Shown: positions 61,721 to 64,000 of the stretch, piece by piece | Layout: every line of letters begins with the position of its first letter | Position numbering within the stretch: position 1 is the stretch's first letter | From: Atrichornis clamosus | Lineage: Eukaryota; Chordata; Aves; Passeriformes; Menuridae | Reading direction: 5' to 3' | DNA: 64,000 nt | NCBI GenBank assembly: GCA_013400975.1 | Contig: WBMZ01010838.1 | Location: 107,001 to 171,000, forward strand | Program-made: the position numbers and the translations under genes | The notes under the pieces: model-generated | Seen by the model: only the letters and a program-made list of their open reading frames with translations | Databases searched by the model: none | What the model was told of the DNA's origin: nothing

Positions 61721-64000
61721 TAAACTAATAGAAATAGACATCCCAACAGCTCTGATATGTATACATGTGCATGGAATATAATTAATGGAAAAGTAACCCG
61801 TACCTGAAACAAGCTTCAGTGATACAATTACATGATGTACTAGGCTGACTGAGACAAATGCTGTTTTGTTAGCTCTGCTCAGAGAAAAAATGTCAGCAAA
61901 AATATAGGCAGCCTTTCTTCCAAAATGTGAATAAAAGATTTTTCCTCTGTCTTTAAGTGATGCACATACCAGTGTGGTTTTTTTTTCTTTTCCTTTTGAT
62001 GAAAAACTCTTTAACTCATGCATGAAAGTATCATGAGAAAGAATAGCTCCCCTTAATCTTTAGCCTCTTCATTTTAAAGCAGCCATTTTTCTAAAACCTG
62101 GGAGAACTTACATCCAAGCAAGACTGTGGTAAGGAAGTTTGTAGAAGTTCTACTTTTTGTAGCTGTGAATGTGAGTGGGCAGCCAGCTCTTTCTTTGGAA
62201 GAGTACAATTCAAATTTCTCAGAAAGGAGAATAGAAAACTACTGCAAGTGGCACCTGTCATTCATGCATGACAGGAAGCATTTTGAAGTCCAAGCAACAA
62301 TCTTAGTCTTGTAGATTTTCTAGTGACAGACAAACCCTTTCCCTCAGTTTTTTTCATCAGTTAAATACTGAAGCTGTGTGCAGAAACTCTACTCCTAAAG
62401 TTAATTTTTAAATATCAAGACAATTTCAGTTCTTGAAATTTTTGTTATTTAAAAAATCAGTTTTCATAATGATTACCATGATATTAATACTTACAAATAC
62501 ACCTTATTTTCACTCCCTGCTATTCCCACCATATCAGAGCAATGATGATGCACAGACATTCTAATTTGAATGGTTCAGTGTGCTGAACACTTTCCATGGC
62601 CAGCTGAGAACTTGTCCATAGCCTGCTTCCTCTCATGTCAACAGAGGACCTATTCTAAACATTCAATACAAAATATTTCTTTGACTTTAGCAAACCATAG
62701 TATTCTGATCAAATAGTTTCTGAAAAGTGCCTTGCTAATGCTAATAATAGCTGTTTTAGGAGAGTTGTGCACAAGCAGCTGAATGGTCACTCTCAGGAGC
62801 TCTGGACTCTCCTCTGCTTTAGTTTGTATGCAGCAGACTATGAACTGTATGGGAAGAGAGGTCCTTTCCTTGCACGGCACTCTTCAGCAGCAGATTAGGA
62901 GTTATGCACTAGGAAAGACTGTTGAAATCATTTGGGACAGGCTGCATGTGACTTTTTCAGAGTATCACACTAGAAGATGCAGATCTCTCATCCCATAATC
63001 ACTCAGAGACTCGGTAACAGTGAAGGACATTTGGAACCAGCTTCATAGTTACCTCTTGCTCCCTTTGCAGCAAGCAAGATGGGATGTCCATCCTTTTGAT
63101 GTCCCATTGACATCAAATGTTTGAGAAATGGTGAATTTCTCACTGGCTAACATCTTGTGTATTCAGGAAAGGCTTGTTCAGAATTCACTAAAGTGTAAAT
63201 TTGTTAGTTCCATCCAAACAAGCCCCATGAGCCCATTCTAATTTGACTTAGTTTATGCTGCTTAGTAAGGAATTTCAAAAAACCCATGAAAAGTCACTCT
63301 CAAGTAAGAATAAGAGTGTCAACACAGTCATGCATCTAAGAAAACTTCCTCTTTCAGGCAAAGTCTTGTGACACAAGAATTTTGGCTCTCAGTGGAGGTA
63401 AAACTTCCAGATTTTGACACAATCCTTCCCATTATTTCTCCAAATGGGTTCAATAGAGCCATGCTAGAAAGCCAAAACTGATCTCTGCACAAGAGAACCA
63501 TGACTAAATGTCATTTAGTTTGTACCTGTGTGAAAAGCAGTGTTGGAAGGTCTCCACAAACGCAAGGTTGTGAGCTCAGAGCCCTGCCACTGCTCTTCAT
63601 GTGCTTTGTGAAAAGCTCAGTTTATGTTTGCTGTCTCCCAGTGATGTTGGTGATTCAGGTCCTTACACTGAAGTTATTGCTTATGGTGTATAGTGTGTTT
63701 AGGCACTATTTAAAATGAACAAACAACACACACAGACAAAAGACACTAGAAAAAAAAACAAAATCTCTAGGTAAATCTGGGAATAGTCACTCTTTCACAC
63801 TAGAAACAGTTCTGTGTCCTTGGCTGTAGTAGGACTGACTCTTTTCAATTGGATTTATTTCTTCACTGACCTCACCAATGGAAATTAGTTTTGATCATGC
63901 CCTTTGAATGGTGTCTGATGTCCCTATGATCAAGCTCTTAGTTACTGCTCATAAAAATCTTGCATGTCTGCAGAGTGCTTAGGAATGGTAAACTGCAGCA
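61721..64000. other. Non-coding AT-rich sequence to window end
   Basis: Unique sequence. The minus-strand frame 61688-62023 (111 codons) and the plus-strand frame 63500-63718 are unrecognised. An A-rich run lies near 63750. No gene or mobile element was noticed. Confidence 0.55.
63095..63117. repeat. Inverted repeat, 9-bp arms, 5-nt loop
   Basis: TTTGATGTC and GACATCAAA are exact reverse complements around CCATT. The word GATGTCC also occurs about 15 bp upstream (GGGATGTCCATCC), so the motif is locally reiterated. Near the chance expectation on its own. Confidence 0.8.

Noticed and set aside
1..64000. CRISPR arrays, operons, prophage or other prokaryotic systems
   Set aside because: No regularly spaced repeats with unique spacers, no tightly packed frames, and vertebrate repeats are present; the window is a eukaryotic nuclear sequence.

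Overview
The window looks like AT-rich, non-coding nuclear DNA from a bird. The best taxonomic evidence is a clear CR1 LINE 3' end at about 52725-52961, and a second, much older CR1 3' remnant at about 56943-57103. CR1 is the dominant retroposon of avian genomes. Several very old amniote-type interspersed repeats (a MIR-like SINE at about 11441-11555 and degenerate palindromic repeats near 6.7, 7.2, 14.5, 14.8 and 29.2 kb) fit a bird or other sauropsid. I cannot name the species. A four-base N gap inside an AAT microsatellite shows that this is assembled scaffold sequence.

I found no protein-coding gene, exon, tRNA, rRNA, snRNA or recognisable microRNA that I can support. The longest open frame is 123 codons with a GTG start. 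No frame resembles a known domain, and open frames of this size are expected by chance here. The most economical reading is intergenic or intronic sequence in a gene-poor region. No stop-to-stop frame with splice sites and a recognisable family was seen, but short exons of unfamiliar genes cannot be excluded by eye.

Layout. 0-12 kb: AT-rich unique sequence with an exact 70-bp tandem duplication (1632-1771), two old repeat fragments (6.6-7.2 kb), a widely spaced 16-bp inverted repeat (9551 and 10074) and the MIR-like SINE. 12-24 kb: a polypyrimidine simple repeat, two old repeats at 14.5-14.8 kb, and two stretches (16.3-16.8 and 18.3-18.6 kb) whose motif content suggests possible conserved elements. 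24-26 kb: an isolated GC- and CpG-richer block with a perfect 24-bp inverted repeat. 26-36 kb: AT-rich, with a possible conserved element near 28 kb and an old palindromic repeat at 29.2 kb. 36-40 kb: two more GC-rich patches, the second running straight into an AATAAA. 40-52 kb: mostly unique AT-rich sequence and one GC-rich patch (about 50.0-50.7 kb). 52-64 kb: an 84%-identical 50-bp tandem duplication, both CR1 pieces, the gapped microsatellite, a long imperfect hairpin (59.67 kb) and a possible regulatory element near 61.5 kb.

I did not find a previously undescribed biological system. The items most worth checking are the exact 70-bp duplication, the GC-rich islands and their inverted repeat, the 11-bp-arm palindromes, the hairpin near 59.7 kb, and conservation of the candidate elements.
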